A stretch of DNA of 64,000 nucleotides. Source: Bin95 sp965220855 (GTDB lineage: Bacteria; Pseudomonadota; Alphaproteobacteria; Bin95). The translations under genes were made by a program, and so were the position numbers. Every line of letters starts with the position of its first letter. Position 1 is the stretch's first letter. Below are positions 17,828 through 26,464 of the stretch, in pieces. The notes below the pieces were generated by a model. That model did no database searches and had not been told where the DNA came from. It was given only the letters and a program-made list of their open reading frames with translations. The DNA lies in the NCBI GenBank assembly GCA_965220855.1, contig CBDCQY010000001.1:2542001-2606000 (forward strand). The letters are read 5' to 3'.

Positions 17828-18549
17828 AGCGCGAGCGCGGCCAGGCGCCGCTCGGCCAGCTCGGCGCGCATCCGCAGCAGCACCAGCGCGATCCACAGCG
17901 CCATGAAGGCCAGATACATCGCCAGCAGCGGGCGCAGCATCGCCGGGTCGATGGCCGGCGCGCCGAGGCGGCTGACGCTCGCCGGCTGATGCAGCGTGTT
18001 CCACCAATCGACCGAGAATTTCACGATCGGCAGGTTGACCGCGCCGACCAGCGCCAGCACCGCCGCCGCCCGCCCGGCCCGGCGCGGATCGTCGAAGGCG
18101 CGCCAGAGCGCCATATAGCCGACATAGAGGAACAGCAGCACCAGAACGGACGTCAGCCGCGCGTCCCACACCCACCAGGTTCCCCAGCTCGGCAGGCCCC
18201 AGAGCGCGCCGGTCGCCAGCGCCAGCAGGGTGAAGCCCGCCCCCGGCGCGGCGGTGGCCTTCGCGGCGATCTCGGCCAGCGGATGCCGCCAGACCAACGC
18301 GGCCGCGCTCGCGAGCGCCATGGCGGCATAGGCGGTCAGCGCCATCCAGGCCGAGGGCACATGCACATACATGATGCGCACGGCGTCCTTCTGCTGATAG
18401 TCGATGGGCGACGCCGCCAGCGCCAGCCAGAGGCCGACCGCGAAGGCGGCTGCGGCCACGCCCGCCGTCCAGGGCAGGATGCGCCGGGCGAGGCGGCGGA
18501 AGCGCGCCGGATTGGCGAGGCGATGCAGGCTCGGGGCCAAGGCGGTCAC
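17812..18549 (-). CDS. ccmC: Heme exporter / cytochrome c biogenesis protein CcmC
   Basis: 245 residues, six transmembrane helices. It presents heme to CcmE in system I cytochrome c maturation. The periplasmic tryptophan-rich signature LPSWGTWWVWDARLTS and the two flanking heme-ligand histidines (HVPSAW; WNTLHQPAS) are present. The start is a GTG at 18549 overlapping the ccmB stop (GTGA). The next system-I genes (ccmD, ccmE, ccmF) do not follow; a convergent PqiA-like gene does. Confidence 0.93.
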   Translation of the reverse strand: MTALAPSLHRLANPARFRRLARRILPWTAGVAAAAFAVGLWLALAASPIDYQQKDAVRIMYVHVPSAWMALTAYAAMALASAAALVWRHPLAEIAAKATAAPGAGFTLLALATGALWGLPSWGTWWVWDARLTSVLVLLFLYVGYMALWRAFDDPRRAGRAAAVLALVGAVNLPIVKFSVDWWNTLHQPASVSRLGAPAIDPAMLRPLLAMYLAFMALWIALVLLRMRAELAERRLAALALQRPG

Positions 18550-19196
18550 TGCTCCACGGCTTGACGAAGGGCGGCGGTGGCGGCGGCCGGAGCCAGCGCC
18601 AGCGAGGCCAGCGAGACGGCGCCCAGCAGCGCCAGCGCGCCCTCCCGGCCCTCGGCCGCGCCGACGCCGAAGATGAGCGTCGGGATATAGAGCGGCAAGA
18701 CCAGAATCGCCGTCAAGACCCCGCCGCGCCGCGCGCCCACGGTGAGCGCCGCGCCGACCGCGCCCACCAGGGTGAGCGCCGGCGCGCCGACCAGGAAGGA
18801 GAGCGCGAGCGCGCCGAGGCGCTCGTCCGGCAGGGCCAGCATCGCGCCCAGCAGCGGCGCGGCAAGCGTCATCGGCAGCCCGGTGGTGAGCCAGTGCGCG
18901 GCGCATTTGGCCAGCACCGCCGCCAGCAGCGGATCGGGGCCGGCCGCCAGCAGGTCGAGCGAGCCGTCCTCCCAGTCGGCCTGGAACAGGCGCTCCAGCG
19001 AAAGCAGCGCCGCCAGCAGCGCCATCGCCCAGAGCAGGCCCGCAGCGACCCCGGCCAGCACGCCCGGATCGGGGCCGAGGCCGAGCGGAAACAGCATGAC
19101 GCCCAGGAGGAAGAACAGGAGCGCCAGACCGCTGGCGCCGCCCTGGCGGGCGGCCAGGGCGACATCGCGGCGAAGGACGGCGAGAAAGGCCCTCAC
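18546..19196 (-). CDS. ccmB: Heme exporter permease CcmB
   Basis: 216 residues, six predicted transmembrane helices, the usual CcmB length. Membrane partner of CcmA in the CcmABCD complex that releases holo-CcmE. N-terminus MRAFLAVLRRDVALAARQGG and the EDGSLDLLAAGPDPLLAAVLAKC region are typical of CcmB. GTG start at 19196 overlaps the ccmA stop (GTGA), and its own stop overlaps the ccmC GTG, so ccmA-ccmB-ccmC form one translationally coupled unit. Confidence 0.93.
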   Translation of the reverse strand: MRAFLAVLRRDVALAARQGGASGLALLFFLLGVMLFPLGLGPDPGVLAGVAAGLLWAMALLAALLSLERLFQADWEDGSLDLLAAGPDPLLAAVLAKCAAHWLTTGLPMTLAAPLLGAMLALPDERLGALALSFLVGAPALTLVGAVGAALTVGARRGGVLTAILVLPLYIPTLIFGVGAAEGREGALALLGAVSLASLALAPAAATAALRQAVEQ

Positions 19197-19765
19197 GCGG
19201 GGCCGAGCCGGACCTGCCGGGCGGCGGGCGGCCCGAGCGGCGCATGGGCCGAGATCGCCGCCGCCCCGCCTCCTTCGAGATGCCGGGCGAGGCCCTGCTC
19301 GAAGCGCGCCGTCGCCTCCCGGTCGAGGCCGGTGACCGGCTCGTCCAGCAGCCAGAGCGGAGCTGGCGCGGCAAACAAGCGCGCCAGCGCCAGCCGGCGG
19401 CGCTGGCCGGCGGAGAGCAGCCGCGCCGGCAGGTCCGCCAGGCGGGCGAGGCCGACCGCCTCCAGCCCGGCCTCCGCCGAACCCCGGCCCGCCAGCCGCA
19501 CCCAGAAGGCCAGATTCTCCCGCAGGCTGAGCGCCGCCTGCACCGCATCGCCATGGCCGAGATAGTGGAAGCGCGTCTCGCCGGCCCGGTCGAGCCGGCC
19601 GGCGGCCGGCGGCAGCAGCCCCGCCAGCACGCGCAAGAGGCTCGACTTGCCGGCGCCGTTGGAGCCCGTGATCAGCGCCAGTTCGCCCGGCCGGAGCGCC
19701 AGATCGAGAGCGTCGAACACCAGCCGCCCGCCGCGCCGGCAGGCCAGGCCCCGGGCCTCCAGCAT
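19193..19765 (-). CDS. ccmA: Cytochrome c biogenesis ABC ATPase CcmA
   Basis: 190 residues. ATPase of the CcmABCD complex. Walker A GSNGAGKSSLLR (about residues 36-47), ABC signature LLSAGQRRRLALARL, and Walker B LWLLDEPVTGLD are all present. The ATG at 19765 overlaps the stop of the gamma-glutamyltransferase gene (TGATG), which places the ccm genes at the end of a longer minus-strand transcription unit. Confidence 0.94.
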   Translation of the reverse strand: MLEARGLACRRGGRLVFDALDLALRPGELALITGSNGAGKSSLLRVLAGLLPPAAGRLDRAGETRFHYLGHGDAVQAALSLRENLAFWVRLAGRGSAEAGLEAVGLARLADLPARLLSAGQRRRLALARLFAAPAPLWLLDEPVTGLDREATARFEQGLARHLEGGGAAAISAHAPLGPPAARQVRLGPA

Positions 19766-21327
19766 CAAGCGCCGATCACGACGGCGGCGGTCGGCGAGTG
19801 CACATGCGCCGCCGCCGCATTGCCCCGCATCACGATTTGCGGATTGGCGAACAGCTTCTGCCCGACGGCGCTCTCCGTCACCTCCACGTCGAAGCGCCCG
19901 GCGAGCGCGGCGCGGATCTCGGGCGCGAGCTCGCGGTCCACCGCCAGCCGCGCCCCGCCGCTCGCGTCGATGCGCGGGCGGTGGACGGCGTCGTCCAGCT
20001 CGAGGCCGAAATCGAGCAGCATGGAGGTCAGCTGGAACACCGCCGGCAGGATGCGCCGCCCGCCCGAGGCGCCGAGCGCGAACCGCCCGGCGCCGTCCGG
20101 CCCGGTGACCACCGCCGGCGCCATATTGGTGAGCGGCTTGACGCCGGCCTTGAGCGAGTTCGGCCGGCCGGGGCGCGGATCGAACCAGAACATGCCGTTA
20201 TTCATCAGAATGCCGGTCTCCGGCGCCATGTAGCGCGAGCCGAAGCGCTCCAGCAGCGTGTTGGTGAGCGAGACCATGTTGCCGGCCGCGTCGATGACCG
20301 AGAGATGGGTGGTGCAGCCGCGCCCGGTGGCGTCGCCGTCATGGCCCATATGCTCCAGCCGGTCGGCATAGGCCTCCGAAAGCGCTCCGGCCCAGGCGAG
20401 ATAGGCCTCCGGCCCGAGGCCGGCGCTGCGGTCCAGCCCGGCGTCGAGCGTCGCCAGCGCGCGCGCGAAGGTCGGCCCGGCGTTCAGGCCCGGCATCAGC
20501 CGCACCACGCCATCATGATGCGGTATGGCGAGCGGCTCGACCTCGAATGCCTCGTAAGCGCCGAGGTCGGCGAGCGAGAGCGCGCCGCCGGCCGCCTCGA
20601 TGTCGGAGATGAGCCGCCGCGCGATCTCGCCTTCGTAGAAGTCTCGCGGCCCCGCCTCGGCGAGGCGGCGCAGCGTCTCCGGCAGGCGGCCGAGCGGGCG
20701 GCGCAGCGGGGCGTGCGGCGTCTGCGAGACCAGCGGCGCGCCCGAGGGCAGATAGGTCTCGCGCGCCGCCTCGTAGCGCCCGAGGCCGGCGCTCATGCCG
20801 AAGGCGATCTGCAGGGTCGCGTACCAGCCGGCGGCCAGCCCGCGCTCGGCCGTTTCGATCGCCGGCGCCAGCGCCTCGGCCCAGGAGCGCGTCCCGTAGC
20901 GCTCGAGCGCCATCGCGAAGCCCGCGACCGCGCCCGGCGTCGCCACCGACTCCGGCCCGATCATGTTGCGGTCGTCCACCACGCGCGGCCAGGCGAAGAG
21001 CGCGTCCTCCGGCTCGGCCTCGCCGCTCAGCGCATAGCGGGCGGGGTCGAGCGCGCCGGGCGCGGTCATGGAATAGTCGATGCCGGTGGTGCGGCGCTCG
21101 TCGGCCAGATGGATCAGCATCACGCCGCCGCCGCCGATACCGCTCATCCAGGGTTCGGTGGTGGCGAGGCAGAGCGCGGTGACCACGGCGGCATCGACGG
21201 CGTTGCCGCCGCGGGCGAGCACGGCCGCGCCCTGCTCGGCCGCCTCGCGCTCCTGCGCGGCCACCAGCCCGTGCGCGGAATGGATGACGGGCTTCCTCAG
21301 GCTCCAGCTTTCGGCGCGGTAGGTCAT
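19765..21327 (-). CDS. ggt: Gamma-glutamyltransferase family protein
   Basis: 520 residues. N-terminal nucleophile hydrolase family that moves or hydrolyses gamma-glutamyl groups. The putative autocatalytic/nucleophile threonine is in GCTTHLSVIDAAGNMVSLTN (about residues 335-354), giving the expected large and small chains. AVDAAVVTALCLATTEPWMSG and GIGGGGVMLI are the family's N-terminal signatures. There is no obvious signal peptide, so it may be cytoplasmic and act on a catabolic intermediate, as in some GGT-like acylases. It lies 28 bp downstream of a TauD gene and overlaps ccmA. Confidence 0.87.
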   Translation of the reverse strand: MTYRAESWSLRKPVIHSAHGLVAAQEREAAEQGAAVLARGGNAVDAAVVTALCLATTEPWMSGIGGGGVMLIHLADERRTTGIDYSMTAPGALDPARYALSGEAEPEDALFAWPRVVDDRNMIGPESVATPGAVAGFAMALERYGTRSWAEALAPAIETAERGLAAGWYATLQIAFGMSAGLGRYEAARETYLPSGAPLVSQTPHAPLRRPLGRLPETLRRLAEAGPRDFYEGEIARRLISDIEAAGGALSLADLGAYEAFEVEPLAIPHHDGVVRLMPGLNAGPTFARALATLDAGLDRSAGLGPEAYLAWAGALSEAYADRLEHMGHDGDATGRGCTTHLSVIDAAGNMVSLTNTLLERFGSRYMAPETGILMNNGMFWFDPRPGRPNSLKAGVKPLTNMAPAVVTGPDGAGRFALGASGGRRILPAVFQLTSMLLDFGLELDDAVHRPRIDASGGARLAVDRELAPEIRAALAGRFDVEVTESAVGQKLFANPQIVMRGNAAAAHVHSPTAAVVIGA

Positions 21328-21355
21328 CGGCTTTGCGTCTCTCCTCGAAGGGGCG

Positions 21356-22225
21356 TCAGGCGGCGGGCAGAATGGCCCCGCCGGTAATGGTGGTGCGCAG
21401 GAAACGGCGCAATTCGTGGCGCGGATAGTCGAGCCGCCCGCAATGCATCACGCCGCCGCGATTGTCCCACATCAGCGTGTCGCCGACCGACCATTCATGC
21501 TCCCAGCGAAACTCCGGCCGGTCGAGCGCATCGTAAAGTTCGTTCAGCAATTCGTCGCTCTCCGCCTCCTCCATGCCGACAATGCCTGCCGTCAGCAGCG
21601 GATTGGCGTAGATGGCGGCGCGGCCGCTCTCCGCGTGCGCATTGACGACCGGATGCACGGCGCGCTGCTCGCGGTCGAGCGTGCGCGCCGCCACGGTCAG
21701 GCTGCGGTTGCGCTGGCGGGTTCCATAGACGAACAGCGCCTCGCGGCCGAGCGCGCGCCGGCGGGTGGCTTCGGGCAGCGATTCCCACGCGGCGGCGGCG
21801 TTGCAGAAGCAGGTGTTGCCGCCCGAGGAGGGGGTATCGGTGGCGTGCAGCAGGGTCGCCTTGGCGGGCTTCGGATCGTAGGAGAGGTCCGAATGCCAGC
21901 CCTGGCGCACATCCTCGATCGCGCCGCGCCGGGCGCCGGTCTCGTCGAAGCCGCCATCGGCGCGCCGGTTGGTCATCACCACCACTTCCGGGACCTCCGG
22001 GTGGCGATAGGCGCGCTGCACATGCGGCTGCAGGGCGCCGAAATGGCGCGAGAAGGCGGTGAGCTCGCCGGGCGTCATCGGCGCCGCGCGAAACAGCAGC
22101 ACGCCATGGGCGAGAAACGCCGCCTCGATTTCCGCCGCCGCGCCGGCGTCCAGCGGCCGGCGGGGGTCCACGCCCCGCACCTCCGCCCCGAGCGCCGGCG
22201 AGAGCGGCTCGATCCGCACGCTCAT
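21356..22225 (-). CDS. TauD/TfdA-family dioxygenase (tandem copy 1)
   Basis: 289 residues. Fe(II)/2-oxoglutarate dioxygenase. Iron ligands: His and Asp of WHSDLSYDPKPAKATLL and the distal His of GGVMHCGRLDYP, followed by the 2-oxoglutarate-binding arginine (RHELRRFLRTTI). The start overlaps the stop of the next TauD gene by 4 bp (ATGA). It is clearly related to, but diverged from, the copy upstream. In its operon are a MaoC-fold protein and a gamma-glutamyltransferase, suggesting breakdown of an unidentified organic acid or amine conjugate. Confidence 0.88.
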   Translation of the reverse strand: MSVRIEPLSPALGAEVRGVDPRRPLDAGAAAEIEAAFLAHGVLLFRAAPMTPGELTAFSRHFGALQPHVQRAYRHPEVPEVVVMTNRRADGGFDETGARRGAIEDVRQGWHSDLSYDPKPAKATLLHATDTPSSGGNTCFCNAAAAWESLPEATRRRALGREALFVYGTRQRNRSLTVAARTLDREQRAVHPVVNAHAESGRAAIYANPLLTAGIVGMEEAESDELLNELYDALDRPEFRWEHEWSVGDTLMWDNRGGVMHCGRLDYPRHELRRFLRTTITGGAILPAA

Positions 22226-23070
22226 GCCGGTTTCGGGCCCTTGAGCAGGATGCGCTGATGACGGCGCCCCTCGCCGACGGGAAAGTCGGTGTTGACCGAA
22301 TGCACCAGGCAGCGATTGTCCCAGAGCAGGATGTCGCCGAGCCGCCAGCTGTGGTCGTAGCGGAAGCGGTCTGCGGTCATATGGTCGTAGAGCTCATCCA
22401 GCAGCCGGTCGCTTTCGGCCCGCTCCATGCCCAGCACGCGGTCGGTGCGGTTGGGGTTGAAATAGATCGCCGGCCGGCCGGTGTCCTCATGCCGTCGCAC
22501 CAGCGGATGGACCACATCCGGGGTCTCGGAGGCCTCCTCGGCGGTGCGCGCCTCGGCCCGGCCGGGGGCGCGCGGCGTGTCGTAGCCATGCACGGCGCGG
22601 GCGCCGTCGATGCGCGCGCGCATGGCCTCCGGCAGCGCCTCCCAGGCCCGGCGCGTGTTGCAGAAGCGGGTCTCGCCGCCGGAAGACGGCAGGGCCAGCG
22701 CCTGGAGCATGGTGGCCTTGGCGGGCCGGGCGAAATAGCTGTCGTCGGTGTGCCAGCCGGAGAGCCGCACCAGGGCGAGGTCGTCGGGCTTGTCCTCGGC
22801 GCGCTTGTAGGTGCTCTCCAGCATGGAGACTTCCGGGACCTCGTCATGGCGGCGCTGACGGATCAGCTGCAATTGCGGCTCGCCGAAGAGGCGCGCGACG
22901 CGCAGGAAGTCCGCCGCCGCCAGCGGTCGCGAGCGGAAGCAGAGCAGATGGTGGGCGAGAAAGGCCTCGCGCACCGCGGCCGCCTCGTCTTCGGCCAGCG
23001 GTCGGGCGAGGTCGAGGCCGGCGACCTCCGCGCCGAGGGCCTCGCTCAAGGGGCGTATCGCAAGCGTCAT
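22222..23070 (-). CDS. TauD/TfdA-family dioxygenase (tandem copy 2)
   Basis: 282 residues. Iron ligands in WHTDDSYFARPAKATML and CLVHSVNTDFP, then RRHQRILLKG with the co-substrate arginine. It starts at ATG 23070 and its stop overlaps the start of the next TauD gene, so the tandem pair is translationally coupled. The two proteins share the overall pattern (PLAEDEAAAVREAFLAHHLL compared with PLDAGAAAEIEAAFLAHGVL) and probably arose by an old duplication or act on related substrates. The substrate is unknown. Confidence 0.88.
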   Translation of the reverse strand: MTLAIRPLSEALGAEVAGLDLARPLAEDEAAAVREAFLAHHLLCFRSRPLAAADFLRVARLFGEPQLQLIRQRRHDEVPEVSMLESTYKRAEDKPDDLALVRLSGWHTDDSYFARPAKATMLQALALPSSGGETRFCNTRRAWEALPEAMRARIDGARAVHGYDTPRAPGRAEARTAEEASETPDVVHPLVRRHEDTGRPAIYFNPNRTDRVLGMERAESDRLLDELYDHMTADRFRYDHSWRLGDILLWDNRCLVHSVNTDFPVGEGRRHQRILLKGPKPA

Positions 23071-23100
23071 GGCGTCCGCACTCCCGTTCGTTGCGGCGGC

Positions 23101-23571
23101 TTACGCTCCCTGCGGCGGCTTCAGGCGCAGCAGAAAGCGCATCTCGCCTTCCAGCACCAGCTCTTCCTTCTGGTTCCACACCCGGCTGGCGACCGTCATC
23201 ACGCCGGTGGTGCGCTGCGGCGTGAGCGCGGTGATCTCCAGTTCGGGATAGAGCGTGTCGCCGGCGAAGACGGGCTTCAGGAAGCGGCTCGACTGTTCGA
23301 GGAAGCCGAGCAGCGCGTCTTCCATCTGGGCGGCCAGCCCGGTGGCGCCGGGCGCGGTCTGGATCAGCGTCTGGAAGCCGTGGGCCAGCAGCCCCGGCCA
23401 GCCGCGCGCGCGGCAGAACTCGACATCGTAATGCACCGGCGCATTGTCGCCGCTGGCGAGCTGGAAGGCGTAGAACAGCGATTCGCTATGGGTGCGCGAG
23501 GGCGCATGAAACACCTCGCCGACGCGAAAATCCTCGAAGCCGCGCTGCGGCGGCTGCGGGTGTGGGGGCAT
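23101..23571 (-). CDS. MaoC-like hot-dog dehydratase
   Basis: 156 residues. (R)-enoyl-CoA hydratase-like fold. The N-terminal FEDFRVGEVFHAPSRTHSE and the motif DNAPVHYDVEFCRARGWPGL (Asp, Asn and His of the hydratase active-site region) followed by LLAHGFQTL are visible. ATG 23571 is preceded by GGAGGAGAGCCC. It is the first gene of the minus-strand run that continues through the two TauD genes. Its CoA substrate is not predictable. Confidence 0.85.
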   Translation of the reverse strand: MPPHPQPPQRGFEDFRVGEVFHAPSRTHSESLFYAFQLASGDNAPVHYDVEFCRARGWPGLLAHGFQTLIQTAPGATGLAAQMEDALLGFLEQSSRFLKPVFAGDTLYPELEITALTPQRTTGVMTVASRVWNQKEELVLEGEMRFLLRLKPPQGA

Positions 23572-23637
23572 GGGCTCTCCTCCGGCGGACACGCCCATGC
23601 TGCCACGCCCCGCCCCCCGGCGGAAGGGCCAGTTTTG

Positions 23638-24102
23638 TCAAACGGCTACCCCGGCCTCGGCGCGGCGTATGAGATTGAGCACCGCTTCCGCGCCGGCGGA
23701 GCTGGAGCGCGCCAGATCGAATGGCGTCTCGCCCGCCAGCAGCGGGTGCGGGCGATTCAGGAACGCGTCGATGGCATGGCGGTCTCCGCGATACGCGCGG
23801 CCCAGCGCATCCACCACCCGCCCCATTTCATAGAGCCGTTCGCTCAGTTCGCGGGAAAGAGCCTTGCCGGCATTGCGGGAGCGCCGGAATGTGGCTTCGG
23901 GAATCACCGGCCCGATGACGCGGTTTCTGCCCAGCGCCTCGCCCAGCGCCACCGCCGCGCCTGCGCCGAGACCGCCCGAGATGCGCCTCGCCAGTTGCAC
24001 ATCGTCATGGACGGCCGGGCTGTCGATCGCCAGAAGTCTGGCGATGCGCCCGGCCTCGCTGACGGGCAAGGCCGCCGGATCGGCATAGGCCCGGACATCC
24101 AC
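23638..24102 (-). CDS. MbcA/ParS/Xre-family antitoxin without an adjacent toxin
   Basis: About 154 residues from GTG 24102, which has AAGGAG 11 bp upstream. The C-terminal domain is the MbcA/ParS/Xre toxin-binding (DUF2384) type: RLYEMGRVVDALGRAYRGD, then AIDAFLNRPHPLLAGETPFD and GAEAVLNLIRRAEAG. The middle (ARRISGGLGAGAAVALGEAL) looks like a degenerate Xre-like helical domain. Known partners are RES-domain toxins acting on NAD, normally encoded next door. Neither neighbour (MaoC-like and DSD1-like) is a RES protein, so the antitoxin is orphaned or serves a distant toxin. TTG 24139-24141 is a less likely start. Confidence 0.75.
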   Translation of the reverse strand: MDVRAYADPAALPVSEAGRIARLLAIDSPAVHDDVQLARRISGGLGAGAAVALGEALGRNRVIGPVIPEATFRRSRNAGKALSRELSERLYEMGRVVDALGRAYRGDRHAIDAFLNRPHPLLAGETPFDLARSSSAGAEAVLNLIRRAEAGVAV

Positions 24103-24227
24103 GGCAAGCGCGCTCCTTGTCGTCCGCCGGCATGGCGGCAAACCGGCGTTTGTGCGACGTTAGCACGGATTGGCGGAGGCCGGTCCGGCCGCCGCTCCTC
24201 GACCGCTATCGATGAGGATAACAAGGC

Positions 24228-25361
24228 GTGGAACCCGGCTCCAATCTGCATCTCGTCGGCGCGCCGGATGCGCGCGGGCGGCTGAACACGCCGGCGCTGC
24301 TGCTGGACCTGGACGCGCTGGAGCGCAATCTGGCGCGCATGGCGGCGCATTGCCGGCGAACCGGCCAGGCGCTGCGCCCGCACGCCAAGACCCACAAGAG
24401 CGTCGAGATCGCGCGCCTGCAGGTCGCGGCCGGGGCCGTCGGGCAGTGCTGCGCCACGCTCGGCGAGGCGGAAGTGCTGGCCGGGGCCGGCGTTCCGGGC
24501 GTGCTGATCACCTCGCCGGTGGTGCGCGCCGGGCGGGTCGCCAGGCTGATGGCGCTCAACGAGAAGGCCGAGGGGCTGATGGTCGTCGCGGACGATCCGG
24601 GCGCGGTCGAGGCGCTGGCGGCGGCGGCGACCGGCAAGCCGCTCTCCGTGCTGGTCGATATCGATGTCGGCACGCGGCGCACCGGCGTGGTCTCGGCGCA
24701 GGCGGCGGCCGCGCTCGCGCGCCAGATCGCCGAGGCCCCGGGCCTGGTCTTCGCCGGCGTCCAGGGCTATGCCGGCCATCTCCAGCATGTGCAGGACCTG
24801 GACGAGCGCGCGGCGGCCGCGGCGGCGGTGTCGGCGCGCCTCGCCCATGTCGTCGCGGTGCTGACGGACGCCGGCGTCGCGCCGCCGCTGGTCACCGGCG
24901 GCGGCACCGGCACGCACGATCTCGACCATCGCCATGGCGTGCTGGGCGAGCTGCAGGCGGGCAGCTATGCGGTGATGGATGTCGATTACGGCCGGGTGGC
25001 GCTCACCGCCGACGATCCCCGCCCGTTCGAGCCGGCGCTGTTCGTGCAGGCGAGCGTGGTGAGCGCGGCCGGCGACGAGTTCGCGATTATCGACGCCGGC
25101 CTGAAGGCGTTCGCGACCGATGGGCCCGCGCCGCTGTTCGCGCGCGGCGCGCCCAGGGGCGCGCATTTCAGCTTCGCCGGCGACGAGCATGGCCGGGTGC
25201 ACTATGCAGAGGACAACCCGGCCCGGCTGCGGGTCGGCGATGTGGTCGAGCTGCACCCGCCGCATTGCGACCCGACGGTCAATCTCTACGACTGCTATCA
25301 CGCCATGCGCGGCGAGCGCCTGGAAGCCATCTGGCCGGTGGACGCCCGCGGCCGCCGCTGA
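24228..25361 (+). CDS. DSD1-family PLP enzyme (D-threonine aldolase / D-serine dehydratase-like)
   Basis: 377 residues. Fold-III PLP protein with alanine-racemase N-terminal domain: NTPALLLDLDALERNLARM and RPHAKTHKS, with the PLP lysine in HAKTHK near residue 57. VDIDVGTRRTGV follows, and the C-terminal D-serine-dehydratase-like metal site is probably H and C in ELHPPHCDPTVNLYD. Such enzymes cleave or dehydrate D-beta-hydroxy amino acids (D-threonine, D-3-hydroxyaspartate, D-serine). The GTG start at 24228 follows GAGGATAACAAGGC. It is monocistronic, bounded on the right by insertion-sequence debris. Confidence 0.85.
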   Translation: MEPGSNLHLVGAPDARGRLNTPALLLDLDALERNLARMAAHCRRTGQALRPHAKTHKSVEIARLQVAAGAVGQCCATLGEAEVLAGAGVPGVLITSPVVRAGRVARLMALNEKAEGLMVVADDPGAVEALAAAATGKPLSVLVDIDVGTRRTGVVSAQAAAALARQIAEAPGLVFAGVQGYAGHLQHVQDLDERAAAAAAVSARLAHVVAVLTDAGVAPPLVTGGGTGTHDLDHRHGVLGELQAGSYAVMDVDYGRVALTADDPRPFEPALFVQASVVSAAGDEFAIIDAGLKAFATDGPAPLFARGAPRGAHFSFAGDEHGRVHYAEDNPARLRVGDVVELHPPHCDPTVNLYDCYHAMRGERLEAIWPVDARGRR

Positions 25362-25414
25362 GGCCTGCGCTCCGTTTCCAGGAGGAGATCGCGGCGGCCT
25401 TGTAGGCTCAGGCC

Positions 25415-25514
25415 TCTAGCCCGCATTTCTCACGAGCGGTAGGTGCATCGGGGCTCTGCATGTGGGAAAATGCTTCTGTAACAAAATCTTACCCGGTTGC
25501 AGAGGAATTCCCCG
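25415..25514. mobile_element. Probable left end of an IS1380-type element
   Basis: Between the DSD1 gene and the transposase fragment lies CCCGCATTTCTCACGAGCGG (starting about 25419), followed within 40 bp by an imperfect inverted copy, GTGGGAAAATG (about 25460). This looks like terminal/subterminal repeat sequence of the adjoining IS1380 remnant. The matching right end is not in the window, so the exact boundary and any target duplication cannot be defined. Confidence 0.4.
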
Positions 25515-25978
25515 ATGCCTGCAGAGTGTATCCCGAAGCCGATGCGTTTTGCACGCCTGAAAGGGCGTGATCTGGTGGCCGATTTCCGGGGCGGCGCGCT
25601 GACCTCGGATGCCGGGGCGTTGCTTCTGGGCGCGGTGGAGGCGCATCATCGCCATGGCGCGCCGCTGGCGGGCAAATCGACCCTGAACCGGCTGGAGCAC
25701 GCGCCGACGGGGCCGCATCGCTATCGCCGCATCGGCCACGACCCCGAGGCGATCGAGACGCTGTTGGTCGATCTTTTCCTGGAGGCCCACGCGCAGGCGC
25801 CGAAGCGGCTGGTGCTGGACCTCGACGCCACCGACGACCCCTTGCACGAGCGCCAGGAGGGCCGCTTCTTCCATGGCTATTACGACTGCTACTGCTACCT
25901 GCCGCTCTACATCTTCTGCGGCGACCATCTGCTGGCGGCGAAGCTGCGGCGCGCCAACATCGACGCCAGCGCCGGCAG
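25515..25978 (+). pseudogene. IS1380-family transposase, 5' fragment
   Basis: About the first 155 codons of an IS1380 transposase: FRGGALTSDAGALLLGAVE, then LAGKSTLNRLEHAP, then the first catalytic Asp region VLDLDATDDPLHERQEG and FFHGYYDCYCYLPLYIF. Similarity stops abruptly after LRRANIDASAG, where the sequence switches to the reverse-strand remnant of another transposase. The remaining two-thirds, with the other catalytic residues, are missing, so it cannot be active. The reading frame continues as junk to 26216. The TTG at 25497 is an alternative start. Confidence 0.88.
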
Positions 25979-26102
25979 GTCCGCTCCGACACCCCAGTAT
26001 CTCCGACGCCTCCAGCTGGCTCAGCACACCACGCCGGCTGCGACCGTAAACCTCCTCGAACTTCATCAGCCTCAGTCCCTGTGCCTGCTCCGTCCGACGC
26101 AT
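25966..26102 (-). pseudogene. ISNCY-like transposase, N-terminal fragment with frameshift
   Basis: On the minus strand ATG 26102 opens MRRTEQAQGLRLMKFEEVYG, then RSRRGVLSQLEASEILG. In a shifted frame it continues VSERTCRRWR, which is the expected helix-turn-helix start of the ISNCY DDE transposases. One G is missing in the run GGGGTGTCGG (about 25984), causing the frameshift. After about 46 codons it is cut by the IS1380 fragment. Both elements are therefore truncated against each other. Confidence 0.75.
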
Positions 26103-26464
26103 CCAAACCCCCTATGGCCTGGAAGACTTCTAAAACCGGACAGATCATCTGGTACATCCGCCGGACATATCCCGTGTTACCGACAGAAGCGGGACAGCGG
26201 GATGACGTCGGCCTGATGGGCGGTTACAGTCATTCGGGTCGAATAGCCTGCACCCTGCGAGAGAGCCTTGCCCGATTGTAAACGCTTATGCCGGCATCCA
26301 ATGATGGCGGCGCCCGACAGCGGTGCGATCATCGCATCGACCGCAGGGACATTTGGCTGCATTTTTCACCGCTGGCCGCGCGCGGATGCGCCTGGGTTCG
26401 CCCAAATTCGCTTGCGGTATGCTCACGCCAATTCTGGCTGCCTTGGGAACACGAAACCACTTTT
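26103..26464. other. Insertion-sequence flank and hyuA upstream DNA, no gene
   Basis: About 360 bp. The left part (26103-26160) is probably the upstream end of the ISNCY-like remnant (CCGGACAGATCATCTGGTACATCCGCCGGACAT region, imperfectly palindromic). The rest has only short frames without recognisable families, and GC falls towards 26464. It probably holds the hyuAB promoter. Confidence 0.4.

Noticed and set aside
17812..19554. A single 580-codon frame spanning the ccm genes
   Set aside because: Only its 3' part (17812-18549) is CcmC; the rest is an out-of-frame reading of ccmB and ccmA.
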